A stretch of DNA of 35,179 nucleotides, taken from a virus. Shown piece by piece: positions 5,502 through 13,960 of this stretch. The position numbers and the translations under genes are program-made. Each line of letters begins with the position of its first letter. Position 1 is the first letter of the stretch. The notes under the pieces were generated by a model. It did no database searches. It worked only from the letters and a program-made list of their open reading frames with translations, and had not been told where the DNA came from. Where the stretch lies: the IMG/VR virus record IMGVR_UViG_3300042879_002721, positions 1 to 35,179 of that record; one strand, written 5' to 3'.

Positions 5502-6715
5502 AAACAACAGAAACCCCCATCGAATTGATAGTCCCCTACCATCGCAACAACAAAACCCACAGCTCAACGCAGGTGGACAGGATAGCCCGTAGCATCAAGG
5601 AATACGGTTTTAATCAGCCTATCGTGTGCGACAAAGAGGGCGTGATAATCGTAGGCCATGCAAGGTTAGAGGCAGCTAAACAGCTCGGGTTGAAGACTGT
5701 TCCGGTACTAACGGCTACCCTCACAGAGCAGCAAGCGCGGGAGTATCGCATACTCGATAACAAGTTATCCGACCAGGCGGAGTATGACTTTGAGGCGCTC
5801 AACATTGAGCTTGAAGAGCTTCAGATAGACGGGTTTGACTTGGAGGGGTGGGGGCTTGAATTATTTCAAGAAGAAGCGGACATCGAAGAGATAGAAAGCT
5901 CTGAAGACTTCGACCCAGCTCAGGAAGAGTCGCTCTTTGTTAAGGTTGGAGACCAAATAGAGATCGGAAGCCATCGCGTCTTTTGTGGCGATGTTATCGA
6001 CGCACCAGAATGGCTGTTCGGGATGGGAGGTGGATACTGGGATCTTATGGTGACCGATCCTCCCTATGGCGTCAGTTATGTAGGGAAGACGCAGGATGCT
6101 TTGGTTATAGAGAACGACGATCTCGAGGCTGACGAACTAAAGATATTTCTCCAAGAGCGAATGCAGGTGGCGGTAAGGTACGGGACGAAGGGCGCGTCTG
6201 TGTACATGGCGGCCCCGCCGGGGCCGCTGAATGAAATCTTTCAGTCCGTGCTGGGCGAGCTTGGCATTCTTCGTCAAACTCTAATATGGCTAAAAGATAG
6301 CATGGTGATGGGGAGATCTGACTATCACTATAAGCACGAACCTATCTTGTACGGCTGGATGCCTGGTGCTGCGCACAAGCCTGTGATGGATAGGACTAAG
6401 ACGACCGTTTGGGAGTTTGCGCGACCAAAGAAGTCAGAGCAGCACCCGACTATGAAGCCAGTCCCCCTATTCGCAGAGGCTATTCTAAACAGCTCCGTTC
6501 GTGGGGATCTGGTTTTTGATATGTTTCTAGGGTCGGGCACCACGATAATAGCAGCCGAGGAGACGGGGCGGATAGCGTGCGGGTGTGAATTGTCGCCAAG
6601 CTACGCCCAAGGAATAATAATTAGGTACCTAAAGTTTTGTAAGGGCAAGGACAAACCCTTCACTTGCAAGATTAACGGCGAAGACATAACGAGCGAGATG
6701 CTTAATGCCGCCTAA
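5498..6715 (+). CDS. ParB-like domain fused to beta-class DNA methyltransferase
   Basis: A 405-residue two-domain protein. Residues about 8-85 form a ParB/Srx-type domain, with VGHARLEAAKQLGLKTVPV at 52-70. Residues about 145-385 form a SAM-dependent N4-cytosine or N6-adenine methyltransferase: motif IV DPPYGV at 187-192, a HPTMKPVPL segment at 316-324, and motif I FLGSGTT at 343-349. Motif IV before motif I is the beta-class order of CcrM- and RsrI-like enzymes. It probably methylates phage DNA to evade host restriction or to mark replicated DNA; the target base and site are not readable. There is no cognate endonuclease nearby. ATGA overlap upstream; it overlaps terS by 11 bp, a common phage arrangement. 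Confidence 0.92.
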   Translation: MKTTETPIELIVPYHRNNKTHSSTQVDRIARSIKEYGFNQPIVCDKEGVIIVGHARLEAAKQLGLKTVPVLTATLTEQQAREYRILDNKLSDQAEYDFEALNIELEELQIDGFDLEGWGLELFQEEADIEEIESSEDFDPAQEESLFVKVGDQIEIGSHRVFCGDVIDAPEWLFGMGGGYWDLMVTDPPYGVSYVGKTQDALVIENDDLEADELKIFLQERMQVAVRYGTKGASVYMAAPPGPLNEIFQSVLGELGILRQTLIWLKDSMVMGRSDYHYKHEPILYGWMPGAAHKPVMDRTKTTVWEFARPKKSEQHPTMKPVPLFAEAILNSSVRGDLVFDMFLGSGTTIIAAEETGRIACGCELSPSYAQGIIIRYLKFCKGKDKPFTCKINGEDITSEMLNAA

Positions 6716-7106
6716 GCCAAAAACCCCAACACCAGAGCAGCGACAGAAGGTTAAGACTCTATCAGGGTACGGTCTTAACAATGTACAGATTGCCAACATA
6801 ATGGACATGTCTCGGCCTACGCTCGAAAAGCACTATAGTGAAGAATTGAGAAAGGGAAAAGATGAAGCTCTAGCCCTAGTCACTAACTCCTTATTTAGCA
6901 ATATAAAAAAGGGAAACGTCCCATGTATCTTATTCTACTTAAAATGCCAAGCAGGTTGGAAAGAGCGGGATGCGCTAGAATTAACGCCTTCCACGATTGA
7001 CAAAATAGTCGCCGGTGTAGGCCGTAGTCGTAGCATGTCACACGAAGAATGGGTTAAGTTTGCAGAGGAACAGAAAGCAAAATCGAAACTGAAAGCAGCG
7101 AAATAG
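6705..7106 (+). CDS. Terminase small subunit (TerS)
   Basis: A 133-residue protein with an N-terminal helix-turn-helix (about 12-45: the VKTLSGYGLNNVQIANIMD helices, then SRPTLEKHY). A central helical stretch contains LFSNIKKGNVPCILFYLKCQAGWKER, a pattern I recognise from phage small terminases. The C-terminus is Lys/Ala-rich and presumably contacts TerL. TerS recognises the packaging start and stimulates the TerL motor. Its stop TAG (7104-7106) overlaps an in-frame ATA of the TerL frame, and TerL lies in the -1 frame relative to it; see the TerL entry for the start problem. Confidence 0.85.
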   Translation: MPPKPKTPTPEQRQKVKTLSGYGLNNVQIANIMDMSRPTLEKHYSEELRKGKDEALALVTNSLFSNIKKGNVPCILFYLKCQAGWKERDALELTPSTIDKIVAGVGRSRSMSHEEWVKFAEEQKAKSKLKAAK

Positions 7107-8455
7107 TCATAGCATGGGAGCCTCAGGAAGGTCCACAGGCGGTCGCCTTATATGCGACTCATGTACACGTATTACTTTTTGGTGGGGCTCGTGGTGGTGG
7201 TAAATCGGATTACCTACTAGGCGACTACTATCAGGACGTCTACGAGTATGGGCGCAACTGGCAAGGCATTATGTTTCGGCGGACCTATCCAGAGCTTGAA
7301 GGGCTCATTCAGCGCGGTAAGAGCATGTTTCAAGATGCTGAATGGCTGGAAGGTAAGCGCCAGTTTCAATGGCCCAACGGGGCGATTCTCAAGATGCGAC
7401 ATGCTGAAAATGTGTCAGATGTCAGCAAGTATCAGGGTCATCAATATGGATGGGTAGGCTTCGATGAGATTACGAATCAGAAGGATGAGCAGGTGTTCCG
7501 GCAGCTACTCGCGATTAACCGTTGGGCAGAGTGTGAGCTACCAACTAAGCGCGTGAGGCTATCAGGCAACCCCGGCGGTCCAGGTCACCAGTGGGTTAAA
7601 AAGCTTTTCATCGACCCTAGCCCAGGCGGCTATGAAGTCATTAACGACGGCGACTTTCAGCGGCTATTCATTCCCTCTCGTGTGCAAGACAATCAAATTC
7701 TAATGGACGCAGATCCCCGCTATGTCAAAAACCTCGAGTCTATCGGGAGTGCTGAACTCGTTAAGGCATGGCTCGAAGGTGATTGGAACGTGGTGCTAGG
7801 TTCATACTTCAGCGAGTTTGGAGCGACTAATGTCATAGCTCCGGTTCCCCTTCCCGCTCATTGGATGCGATTCAGGGCTATGGATTGGGGATTCCATGCT
7901 CCTAGTACCTGTTTGTGGATTGCAGTTTCAGATGGCAGTCTTGACGGCATACCAGACGGGGCTCTAGTGGTATACCGAGAGCTACAACGGGCAGGGATGA
8001 CGGCGGAAGAGTTCGCGCTAACAGTTGAGAGCATGACAGCCGAGACTATCGCATATTCAGTGTGCGACCCTTCGATGTTCGCCAAACAAAGTCAAATTGT
8101 CAAAGGCCCATCGCTTGCGGAAGTCTTTCGTGGTCGCGGTATAGCCCTATCGCCCGGCGACAATGAGAGATTGCCTGGTTGGATGCAGATTCGGCAACGC
8201 CTCAAAGCGGGAATGCTACTTATATTTAGCACATGCAAAGAGCTGATTGCAGAGTTACCCCTACTACAACACGACAAACTACACCCTGAGGACCTCGACA
8301 CTACCGGTCAAGACCATTTAGCGGATGCCCTTCGTTACGGGTGCATGAGCCGACCATACATCAAACGCGAGCCAGTCAAGATTAAACCCATTAGAGGGTT
8401 TGGTGACTATAACTACAACGATTTACACAGAAGCATAGAAGGGCAATATGAGTAG
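7103..8455 (+). CDS. Terminase large subunit (TerL), no standard start codon
   Basis: The ATPase-nuclease packaging motor, about 450 residues. Numbered from 7103: Walker A GGARGGGKS 27-35, Walker B around GWVGFDE near 120, the coupling motif LSGNPGGPGHQW near 155-164, then an RNase H-like nuclease with Asp in AMDWGF (about 261), VCDPSMF (about 322) and ADALRYG (about 408). The conserved opening WEPQEGPQ sits at 5-12. The first ATG in frame (7271) would remove Walker A, so it cannot be the real start. The frame is open from 7058, but no ATG, GTG or TTG occurs before 7271. Candidates are ATA 7103 (overlapping the terS stop), ATC 7082, or a -1 frameshift from terS. I list 7103 provisionally. Confidence 0.9.
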   Translation: MVIAWEPQEGPQAVALYATHVHVLLFGGARGGGKSDYLLGDYYQDVYEYGRNWQGIMFRRTYPELEGLIQRGKSMFQDAEWLEGKRQFQWPNGAILKMRHAENVSDVSKYQGHQYGWVGFDEITNQKDEQVFRQLLAINRWAECELPTKRVRLSGNPGGPGHQWVKKLFIDPSPGGYEVINDGDFQRLFIPSRVQDNQILMDADPRYVKNLESIGSAELVKAWLEGDWNVVLGSYFSEFGATNVIAPVPLPAHWMRFRAMDWGFHAPSTCLWIAVSDGSLDGIPDGALVVYRELQRAGMTAEEFALTVESMTAETIAYSVCDPSMFAKQSQIVKGPSLAEVFRGRGIALSPGDNERLPGWMQIRQRLKAGMLLIFSTCKELIAELPLLQHDKLHPEDLDTTGQDHLADALRYGCMSRPYIKREPVKIKPIRGFGDYNYNDLHRSIEGQYE

Positions 8456-10580
8456 TACAGAGCACGAAAACAAGGAATGGGCAACCGAATTAACGGCGGC
8501 ATATAAAAGCCCTAACCGCGAACGCTTCCTACTGCAAGCCAAAAAGGCATGGAGCGCCTACGATGCGGGAGCCAAGGAAGGCGCGAGGAAGTCAGGCGAC
8601 AGCAGGGACTACGCTATATTCTGGTCTACGATAGAAACGAAGCTACCGTATATATTCTCAAACATCCCTACTCCGAGAACCCGTAGAACAGGAGCAGCAA
8701 GTAATCCCATTGATGCCAAGGCTTGCTTTATCTCCGAGGCTTTGATGGAATTGCAGGTAGAAGGGCAAGATTGCGAGTACATCTTTGAGGAGGTGGTTAA
8801 GAGCTACCTTATTACCGGCCTAGGCCAGCTATGGGTACGCTACGAGCCAACCATCAGCGTGGACCCGAGTGGGCAGACGGAGGTAGCCCGTGAGGCGGTC
8901 CGGTTTGATAGCGTGCACTATGATGACTTCCTCTTTCCAGATGTTCGCAGCTGGTCAGATGTTGAATGGGTAGCACGTCGCATATTCCTGACTGGCGAGG
9001 ACATCAAAGAGCGGTTCAAGGTCAGCGGTGAGCAGATCGACAAAATGACTTTCAAGACCGGTAACCGTGACGGCGAGACCATCGGCGTTATGAACCTCAT
9101 GGGCAAGGACGACTTGCAGACTACCGCTATATGGGAGGTGTGGTGCAAGCGTAGTCGGTCGGTGTACTTCTTCTCAGGCGATGAGTTTGACGTGATGTTG
9201 ACCACCAAGCGACCGTTAGACCCGGTGCGCTTCCGTGGCTTCTTCCCTTGCCCTCGCCCCCTACTTGGCACGACTGGCACGGATACCCTATGGCCGATAC
9301 CTAACCATGTGTATACGGCTACGAGCGAGGAGACCATACAGGCCAGTAAGAAGACTCAGAGAGCTCTAGTCCGTAAGGCTATGCCGAAAGCCCTATTAAA
9401 CGGCGAGTTTGGCGACGAGCTTAAGAAACTATGGAATGCTAACGAACCAATAGGGCAGGTGCTTGAGAACTGGATCCAATTCGTCAATAAAGGCGGATTC
9501 CAGGGCAACGTAGCATACAGCCCAGTTGAGGAGTACATCAAGGCAGCCCAGACGATGAGCCAACAGATTCAAGAGGAGCTGAACAGCTACTGGGAGCTAT
9601 GCGGCATTACGGATTTGATGCGAGGTATTGCAGACCCGATGAACGCGGCAGCCACTAACCAGATGATCAGCGACCACGGAGACACAAGGACAGAGCGAAT
9701 CGTTAAGAAGGTGGCTATATTCTTTAAGCAGGCATACGGCTGCATGTATGATGTGATATGCGACGTGTTCAGCCCACAATCTATGATACGGGATAGCGGC
9801 GGGGACATGAACGATCCGAACGCTCAGCAAGCCGTGATGTTGCTCAAAAATGAAGGGCAAAGGCTATTCCGGGTAGCTATCGAGACAGGGACTACCCTCG
9901 CAAGCAATAGCGGAACTAATCTCGCCAAGTCTACCGAGATGTTTAACGTGTTGGGCCAAGTCCTAACACTTGCCCTCCAAACCGCCGAAAAGGCTCCTTC
10001 CTACGCTCAGGCTATGCACTCGCTCATCATGCACACAGTACGCAGCATGAGCGAAGGTCGCAAGATTGAGGAGGAGCTAGAACAGGCGTTCTTGCAAGGC
10101 TTAGAACAGGCCAAACAAGGCCAAGAGCAAGCCATGCAAGCCCAACAGGCCCAACAACAGCAAGAGCAGCAAATGGCCCAGATGCAGCAACAGATGCAAG
10201 AGTACCAGATGCAGATTCAGAGCAGGGAAACGGGCGTTAATGAGTTCGAAGCGCAGATTAAGCAGTTTATTGCACAGTCTAATGCACAAATTGAACAGCT
10301 TAAGCTACAGATTGAACAGGCTACGGCAGGGCAAAAAGCACAATCCGATGCAACTACAGCTCAGATGACGGCCCAGAAAGCACAAACCGAAGTAGCTAAA
10401 GCTCAGGCTGATATGATGTCAGCCCAACAACGGGTAGAATTCGAGGCAGCTAAGGCAAGCCGTGAGCTGGACATTAAAGAAGGCCAGGTACTAGCAGATA
10501 CGCAGCTCAAAAAGCAGGAGCTAGAGGACAAGCGGATTGTGAATACCGCGGAGCTGTTGACTACGGGGGAAGTGAGGTAG
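8448..10580 (+). CDS. Portal protein (P22-like)
   Basis: A 710-residue protein of P22 gp1-type size and layout. It has the helical N-terminus, the SRDYAIFWSTIETKLPYIFS stretch, a WVRYEP core strand, the VHYDDFLFPDVRSWSDVEWV segment typical of this portal family, and a long stem/clip region. Residues about 550-700 are a Gln/Ala/Glu-rich coiled coil (QAQQAQQQQEQQMAQMQQ), comparable to the P22 barrel. Twelve copies would form the vertex through which TerL pumps DNA. It overlaps terL by 8 bp, with a GAAGGG ribosome site. Large podoviral portals of this kind argue for a short-tailed virion. Confidence 0.88.
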   Translation: MSSTEHENKEWATELTAAYKSPNRERFLLQAKKAWSAYDAGAKEGARKSGDSRDYAIFWSTIETKLPYIFSNIPTPRTRRTGAASNPIDAKACFISEALMELQVEGQDCEYIFEEVVKSYLITGLGQLWVRYEPTISVDPSGQTEVAREAVRFDSVHYDDFLFPDVRSWSDVEWVARRIFLTGEDIKERFKVSGEQIDKMTFKTGNRDGETIGVMNLMGKDDLQTTAIWEVWCKRSRSVYFFSGDEFDVMLTTKRPLDPVRFRGFFPCPRPLLGTTGTDTLWPIPNHVYTATSEETIQASKKTQRALVRKAMPKALLNGEFGDELKKLWNANEPIGQVLENWIQFVNKGGFQGNVAYSPVEEYIKAAQTMSQQIQEELNSYWELCGITDLMRGIADPMNAAATNQMISDHGDTRTERIVKKVAIFFKQAYGCMYDVICDVFSPQSMIRDSGGDMNDPNAQQAVMLLKNEGQRLFRVAIETGTTLASNSGTNLAKSTEMFNVLGQVLTLALQTAEKAPSYAQAMHSLIMHTVRSMSEGRKIEEELEQAFLQGLEQAKQGQEQAMQAQQAQQQQEQQMAQMQQQMQEYQMQIQSRETGVNEFEAQIKQFIAQSNAQIEQLKLQIEQATAGQKAQSDATTAQMTAQKAQTEVAKAQADMMSAQQRVEFEAAKASRELDIKEGQVLADTQLKKQELEDKRIVNTAELLTTGEVR

Positions 10581-10585
10581 CCGAC

Positions 10586-10660
10586 ATGGACCACACACTA
10601 ATGATCATCGTCGGATTATTAGTGATGTGGGTGGCATATGAGAATTGGGAGGGCAAATAA
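10586..10660 (+). CDS. 24-residue predicted membrane peptide
   Basis: A tiny frame of 24 codons between portal and the next gene. It encodes a peptide with one hydrophobic helix (LMIIVGLLVMWVAY) followed by a charged end (ENWEGK). It begins 6 bp after the portal stop, with GTGAGG upstream as a possible ribosome site, and its stop overlaps the next ATG by one base (TAATG), which suggests coupled translation. Function is unknown; a membrane-associated virion or lysis-related peptide is possible. The size makes the call tentative. Confidence 0.55.
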   Translation: MDHTLMIIVGLLVMWVAYENWEGK

Positions 10661-10998
10661 TGGCACGCTACAGATATGATAAAGATACCGGCAGAATGTA
10701 CGAGGTGGGCGATCCGCAGCACAACCGACGGATACACATCATTAACGACAATGCAGACAGCGAGGGCAAGGGCTACCTATGGCATCCTGCGTTTGATGAG
10801 CATGAGCAGCATAAGGCGTATTTTAGCAGCAAGTCCAAGTTTCGAGCAGAGACCAAAGCGCGCGGCTTCGAGGAAACCGGGACTGGTAGAGATCCGGACA
10901 AGGAACGGCGGTACAGAGATAACACGAAGGAAGTACAAAGCAAGATGCGAGAGGCTATCATAAGGCACGTCAAATCACTCAATTTAAGGAATCCATAG
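10660..10998 (+). CDS. Hypothetical protein, basic
   Basis: A 112-residue protein started at ATG 10660 (GGGAGGG ribosome site), not the upstream TTG at 10645. It is soluble, rich in Arg, Lys and Asp, with YRYDKDTGRMYEVGDPQHNR at the N-terminus and a conserved-looking WHPAFDEHEQHKAYF centre. The C-terminus is helical. It is not recognised as a known family. The position between portal and scaffold suggests a head-assembly or minor virion role. Confidence 0.7.
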   Translation: MARYRYDKDTGRMYEVGDPQHNRRIHIINDNADSEGKGYLWHPAFDEHEQHKAYFSSKSKFRAETKARGFEETGTGRDPDKERRYRDNTKEVQSKMREAIIRHVKSLNLRNP

Positions 10999-10999
10999 T

Positions 11000-12163
11000 A
11001 TGGACGGCATAGAAATAGGCGCACCGGCAGAGACCACTACAGAGGCGCCACAGGTCAGCGAAAGTAAGAGCTTGAACGACAAGATTGCGAATGTGGTAAA
11101 AGCTCGCGTAAAGGAGTTTAGCGACGATGCCTCTAAGGAAGAGGTAAAGCCGGTAGTCTCAGAGACCATAACAAAGCCCGAGGCTGAAAAAACTGAGAAG
11201 GTAGCGCCGAAGGAGGTGAAAAAGGCGGAACCTATAGTAGCTAAGGATGAGAAACCCGAGGTAGTTAAGGCTCCAGCATCATGGACTAAAGAGGAAAAGG
11301 CGGCATTCGAGAAGCTCCCTCCCGATCTAAAGTCAGTGGTGCATAAAAGAGAGCTAGAGCGAGACGGATACCTAACTACTCAAGGTCGAGAAGTCGCAAA
11401 GCTAACGAAAGTGGTCGAGAGCAGCAAGGAGGCCATCGAGGCGCATGAGTACGTTAAGCAGGTAGCAGAAAAGAGCGGAGCCCCTACCACTCGGCACTTT
11501 ATCGAGCGCATGGTTGAGGCACAAGAGCAATCAGTACGCGATCCAGTGGGTTTTGTCGCAAGGATAACCGACCAGAACCCTATCGGCTTCGTAAAGGCAC
11601 TAATGCAAAGGTACGACATCGATGTTAGGCAACTTGCAGCCGGTAGGGACGACCTAGCATTTGACATCCAGACGCATCAACAACAAGCAGAGATGCAGCG
11701 GATCCAGCGGGAGAATGCTGAAATGCGGCAATACTTCGAGAATCAAAGGCTGCAGCAAGAACAAGCCCAGGTCAGCCAACAGCAACAACAGTATGATCAG
11801 GCGGTGGGCTCTATCGCCGATGCTATGGAGCAGTTTTACGGCGAGAAGAGCGAAGGGGAGAGAGAAGCTGCAACGCCATACCTTGAACACGCCGTTCGGG
11901 TAGTGGTGGCAGAAGCTGGTCAAAAGGGCGAGCAAATCAATTCCTACGGAGAGCTAATCCGTAGGGCGCACGCTAAGGCCCTAAGGCTTAACGACTCCTA
12001 CAATCCCCCGCTACCCCAAAGGGCGGACTATGCAAGCAGTCGGGCGGTTAGCCCACACAGTAGAGGCGGATCAGCTACGGGAGTACCGACGAGCAAGCCG
12101 TCTGGTAGCTTCAACGACATGGTAGCCCAGATCGCCAGAAACAATTTACGAAAGTACTCGTAA
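11000..12163 (+). CDS. Scaffolding-like protein
   Basis: A 387-residue protein. The N-terminal third is low-complexity and Lys/Glu/Pro/Val-rich (disordered). A SWTKEEKAAFEKLPPDLKSVV segment near 93-113 and a long helical region follow. Residues about 225-275 are a Gln-rich coiled coil. The last 30 residues are basic (IARNNLRKYS). A helical, disordered, charged protein ending in a basic helix, located between portal and capsid, matches phage scaffolds, whose C-terminal basic helix binds the capsid protein. Assignment rests on position and composition. Confidence 0.65.
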   Translation: MDGIEIGAPAETTTEAPQVSESKSLNDKIANVVKARVKEFSDDASKEEVKPVVSETITKPEAEKTEKVAPKEVKKAEPIVAKDEKPEVVKAPASWTKEEKAAFEKLPPDLKSVVHKRELERDGYLTTQGREVAKLTKVVESSKEAIEAHEYVKQVAEKSGAPTTRHFIERMVEAQEQSVRDPVGFVARITDQNPIGFVKALMQRYDIDVRQLAAGRDDLAFDIQTHQQQAEMQRIQRENAEMRQYFENQRLQQEQAQVSQQQQQYDQAVGSIADAMEQFYGEKSEGEREAATPYLEHAVRVVVAEAGQKGEQINSYGELIRRAHAKALRLNDSYNPPLPQRADYASSRAVSPHSRGGSATGVPTSKPSGSFNDMVAQIARNNLRKYS

Positions 12164-12357
12164 AAGGTATTGACAGTTATGCGTGATTTATGCGTCAATA
12201 AAAGCAAAGGCGCATAACTCGCAATCAATATATACAGTGGCAGCTACGACCGTACCCCAGCCACTTAAAACAAACGTAGTCCGGAACAGCTGGATCTTTC
12301 CACCTCAGTTATCGGATTAAAAATACTATTTTTTAATCTTTATAACGAGGCAACATC
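12164..12357 (+). promoter_or_regulatory. Leader region of the capsid gene with TTATGCG repeats
   Basis: This 194-bp gap upstream of the major capsid gene holds a consensus -35 (TTGACA, 12170-12175) but no convincing -10 at 16-18 bp. TTATGCGT occurs twice in direct orientation (12177-12184, 12188-12195; 11-bp period), and its inverse CGCATAA lies at 12211-12217. TATATA at 12229-12234 is an alternative -10 without a good -35. It is probably a capsid promoter with an activator or repressor site. Confidence 0.45.
12315..12338 (+). other. AT-rich hairpin just upstream of the capsid ribosome site
   Basis: GATTAAAAA (12315-12323) and TTTTTAATC (12330-12338) form a perfect 9-bp stem with a 6-nt loop. 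It sits 19 bp before the capsid ATG. It is too AT-rich for a strong terminator; a 5' mRNA stabiliser is possible. Confidence 0.4.
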
Positions 12358-13338
12358 ATGGCAGATCCGAACCTCTCCCAGATGACCTCAGCGACGTTTG
12401 AAGACGTCACTAAGGTCGTTTATGACAACTTCACAAACAACAACCCACTACTAGGCGAACTCAAGAAAAAAGGAAACATTACCGAGGATTACACCGGTGG
12501 TGAATATATCCGACAAACCCTTGCATACGCCGAAAACAGCACCTACACGCACTACAGAGGCGCGGAAAGGCTTAACATCTCCGAAGTTTCTATCCTTTCA
12601 GCAGCCAAGTTCGACATCAAGCAAGTAGCCCTTTCCGTGACCATGAACGGGCTTGAAGAAGTGATGAACGCTGGTGAGGCCAAGCTGATTGACTTGTTCC
12701 AGACCAAATCAATGGTCCTCAAAGGCACCTTTGAAAACAACTTCGAAGCAGACCTTTTCTCGGCAGGAACGGCATCAGGCGGTAAGCAAATCGGCGGCTT
12801 GCAATCCCTAGTAGCAGATACCCCAACGAGCGGTACAGTAGGCGGAATTAACGCAGCTACGTACAGTTGGTGGAGAAACGTTTCTTATGACGCGTCTTCA
12901 GACGGGGGCGCAGCTACATCGGCCACAAACATCAAGACCTACCTTGATGCAGTGATGAGGCAAGTCCGACGAGGTCAGGACCTCCCCGATTTCTTAATTG
13001 CTGATAATAACTATTACGCTTTTTACGAGACCTACCTAAGCGGCCTACAAAGAATCACCGACGGCGGGTCTGGAAAGGCTCAAGGCTCAGGCGCGGATGA
13101 GTTGACCTACAAAGGCCGACGATTCGTTCTAGGCGGCGGCCGTAACGGTTCAGTACCTACGGACCACGTTTACTTCCTGAATACCGACTATATCAAGCTA
13201 AAAGAAGCCAAAGGGCGAAAGCTAAAGATGCGCGAAGCAGTCAAGGCGATCGATCAGGATGCTGAAGTGAGCTTGGCACTATGGGCCGGTAACCTCGTGT
13301 TGCCAAACAGATTTGTGCACGCTGTGCTTAAAGCTTAA
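12358..13338 (+). CDS. Major capsid protein
   Basis: A 326-residue protein with HK97-fold features: an N-terminal helical arm, then EDYTGGEYIRQTLAYAENST, a spine helix (EAKLIDLFQTKSMVLKGTFE), the IGGLQSLVADTP turn often seen in this phage capsid family, and a closing RFVHAVL strand. Some 415 copies would build a T=7 shell. Placement after the scaffold and before a decoration-like protein, the isolated leader with a strong -35, and a terminator after the next gene all fit the most highly expressed virion protein. The ribosome site is CGAGG. No protease gene is nearby and no prohead cleavage is implied. Confidence 0.88.
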   Translation: MADPNLSQMTSATFEDVTKVVYDNFTNNNPLLGELKKKGNITEDYTGGEYIRQTLAYAENSTYTHYRGAERLNISEVSILSAAKFDIKQVALSVTMNGLEEVMNAGEAKLIDLFQTKSMVLKGTFENNFEADLFSAGTASGGKQIGGLQSLVADTPTSGTVGGINAATYSWWRNVSYDASSDGGAATSATNIKTYLDAVMRQVRRGQDLPDFLIADNNYYAFYETYLSGLQRITDGGSGKAQGSGADELTYKGRRFVLGGGRNGSVPTDHVYFLNTDYIKLKEAKGRKLKMREAVKAIDQDAEVSLALWAGNLVLPNRFVHAVLKA

Positions 13339-13353
13339 TTAGGAGGCTAAGAA

Positions 13354-13893
13354 ATGACTATAGTGAATCAAACAAGTTTCGGGCTGGCGGGAGTTGGCAT
13401 ATACGAGACATCGCTAGATCAAAAATATGCGCTAGGGACTCGGATTCGAATCAACTACGGAGACAATAAAGACAAATCAGCAGAAGTGGTTTATGTGAAA
13501 TCGCTCGGGAACCGAACGGCTGGGCTTTGTTATGAAATGCCCATGATCTCAGGCACAGATGCGTATCAACTTGATACGATTATCACAACTGCAAACGCGG
13601 CGACTCTGTGCGGAGCTGTCGGCAGGTCGGTTCGGGTTTGCGTTCCGTGTGTCGCTTTGGCTACGAGTGAATTTGGGTGGGTCTTTGTTCAGGGCGTTAT
13701 TCCAATCTTGCTTGGGGCTAACTGTGTTGCGGGCGCTCCGCTTTACACAACGTCCACCAACGGAATGTTAGACGATGCTAGCGCTAGTTCGCATCTACTA
13801 TCGGGGGTTTGGGCAATAACGACAGTCGGCGGTTCTAATGCAACCACTGATTGTTTTGCACTCAACGATCTATACGTAACTCAAACGGTATAA
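13354..13893 (+). CDS. Capsid decoration/cement-like protein
   Basis: A 179-residue, mostly beta protein directly downstream of the capsid gene (AGGAGG ribosome site). It has the pattern of capsid cement proteins: alternating hydrophobic strands, FGWVFVQGVIPILLGANCVA, then GAPLYTTSTNGMLDDAS, a G-rich beta turn shared with many head decoration proteins. Four cysteines lie in the middle and could be structural. It presumably binds the outer shell after expansion. It is followed by a strong intrinsic terminator, so capsid and cement form one high-expression unit. Confidence 0.65.
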   Translation: MTIVNQTSFGLAGVGIYETSLDQKYALGTRIRINYGDNKDKSAEVVYVKSLGNRTAGLCYEMPMISGTDAYQLDTIITTANAATLCGAVGRSVRVCVPCVALATSEFGWVFVQGVIPILLGANCVAGAPLYTTSTNGMLDDASASSHLLSGVWAITTVGGSNATTDCFALNDLYVTQTV

Positions 13894-13913
13894 CGACCTA
13901 TAGCGACCTAAAC

Positions 13914-13938
13914 GGGGGTCTAAAAAGCCCCCTTTTTT
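13914..13938 (+). terminator. Intrinsic terminator after capsid/decoration genes
   Basis: GGGGG (13914-13918) pairs with CCCCC (13928-13932) around a 9-nt loop, followed by six T (13933-13938). It is a compact rho-independent terminator in the middle of the virion operon, so it probably tunes rather than stops downstream expression. Confidence 0.8.
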
Positions 13939-13960
13939 AACCTTTTTAAACATAGACATC

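Noticed and set aside
11654-11935. Leu-rich leftward frame antisense to the scaffold coiled coil
   Set aside because: Artefact of Gln-rich coding read on the opposite strand.
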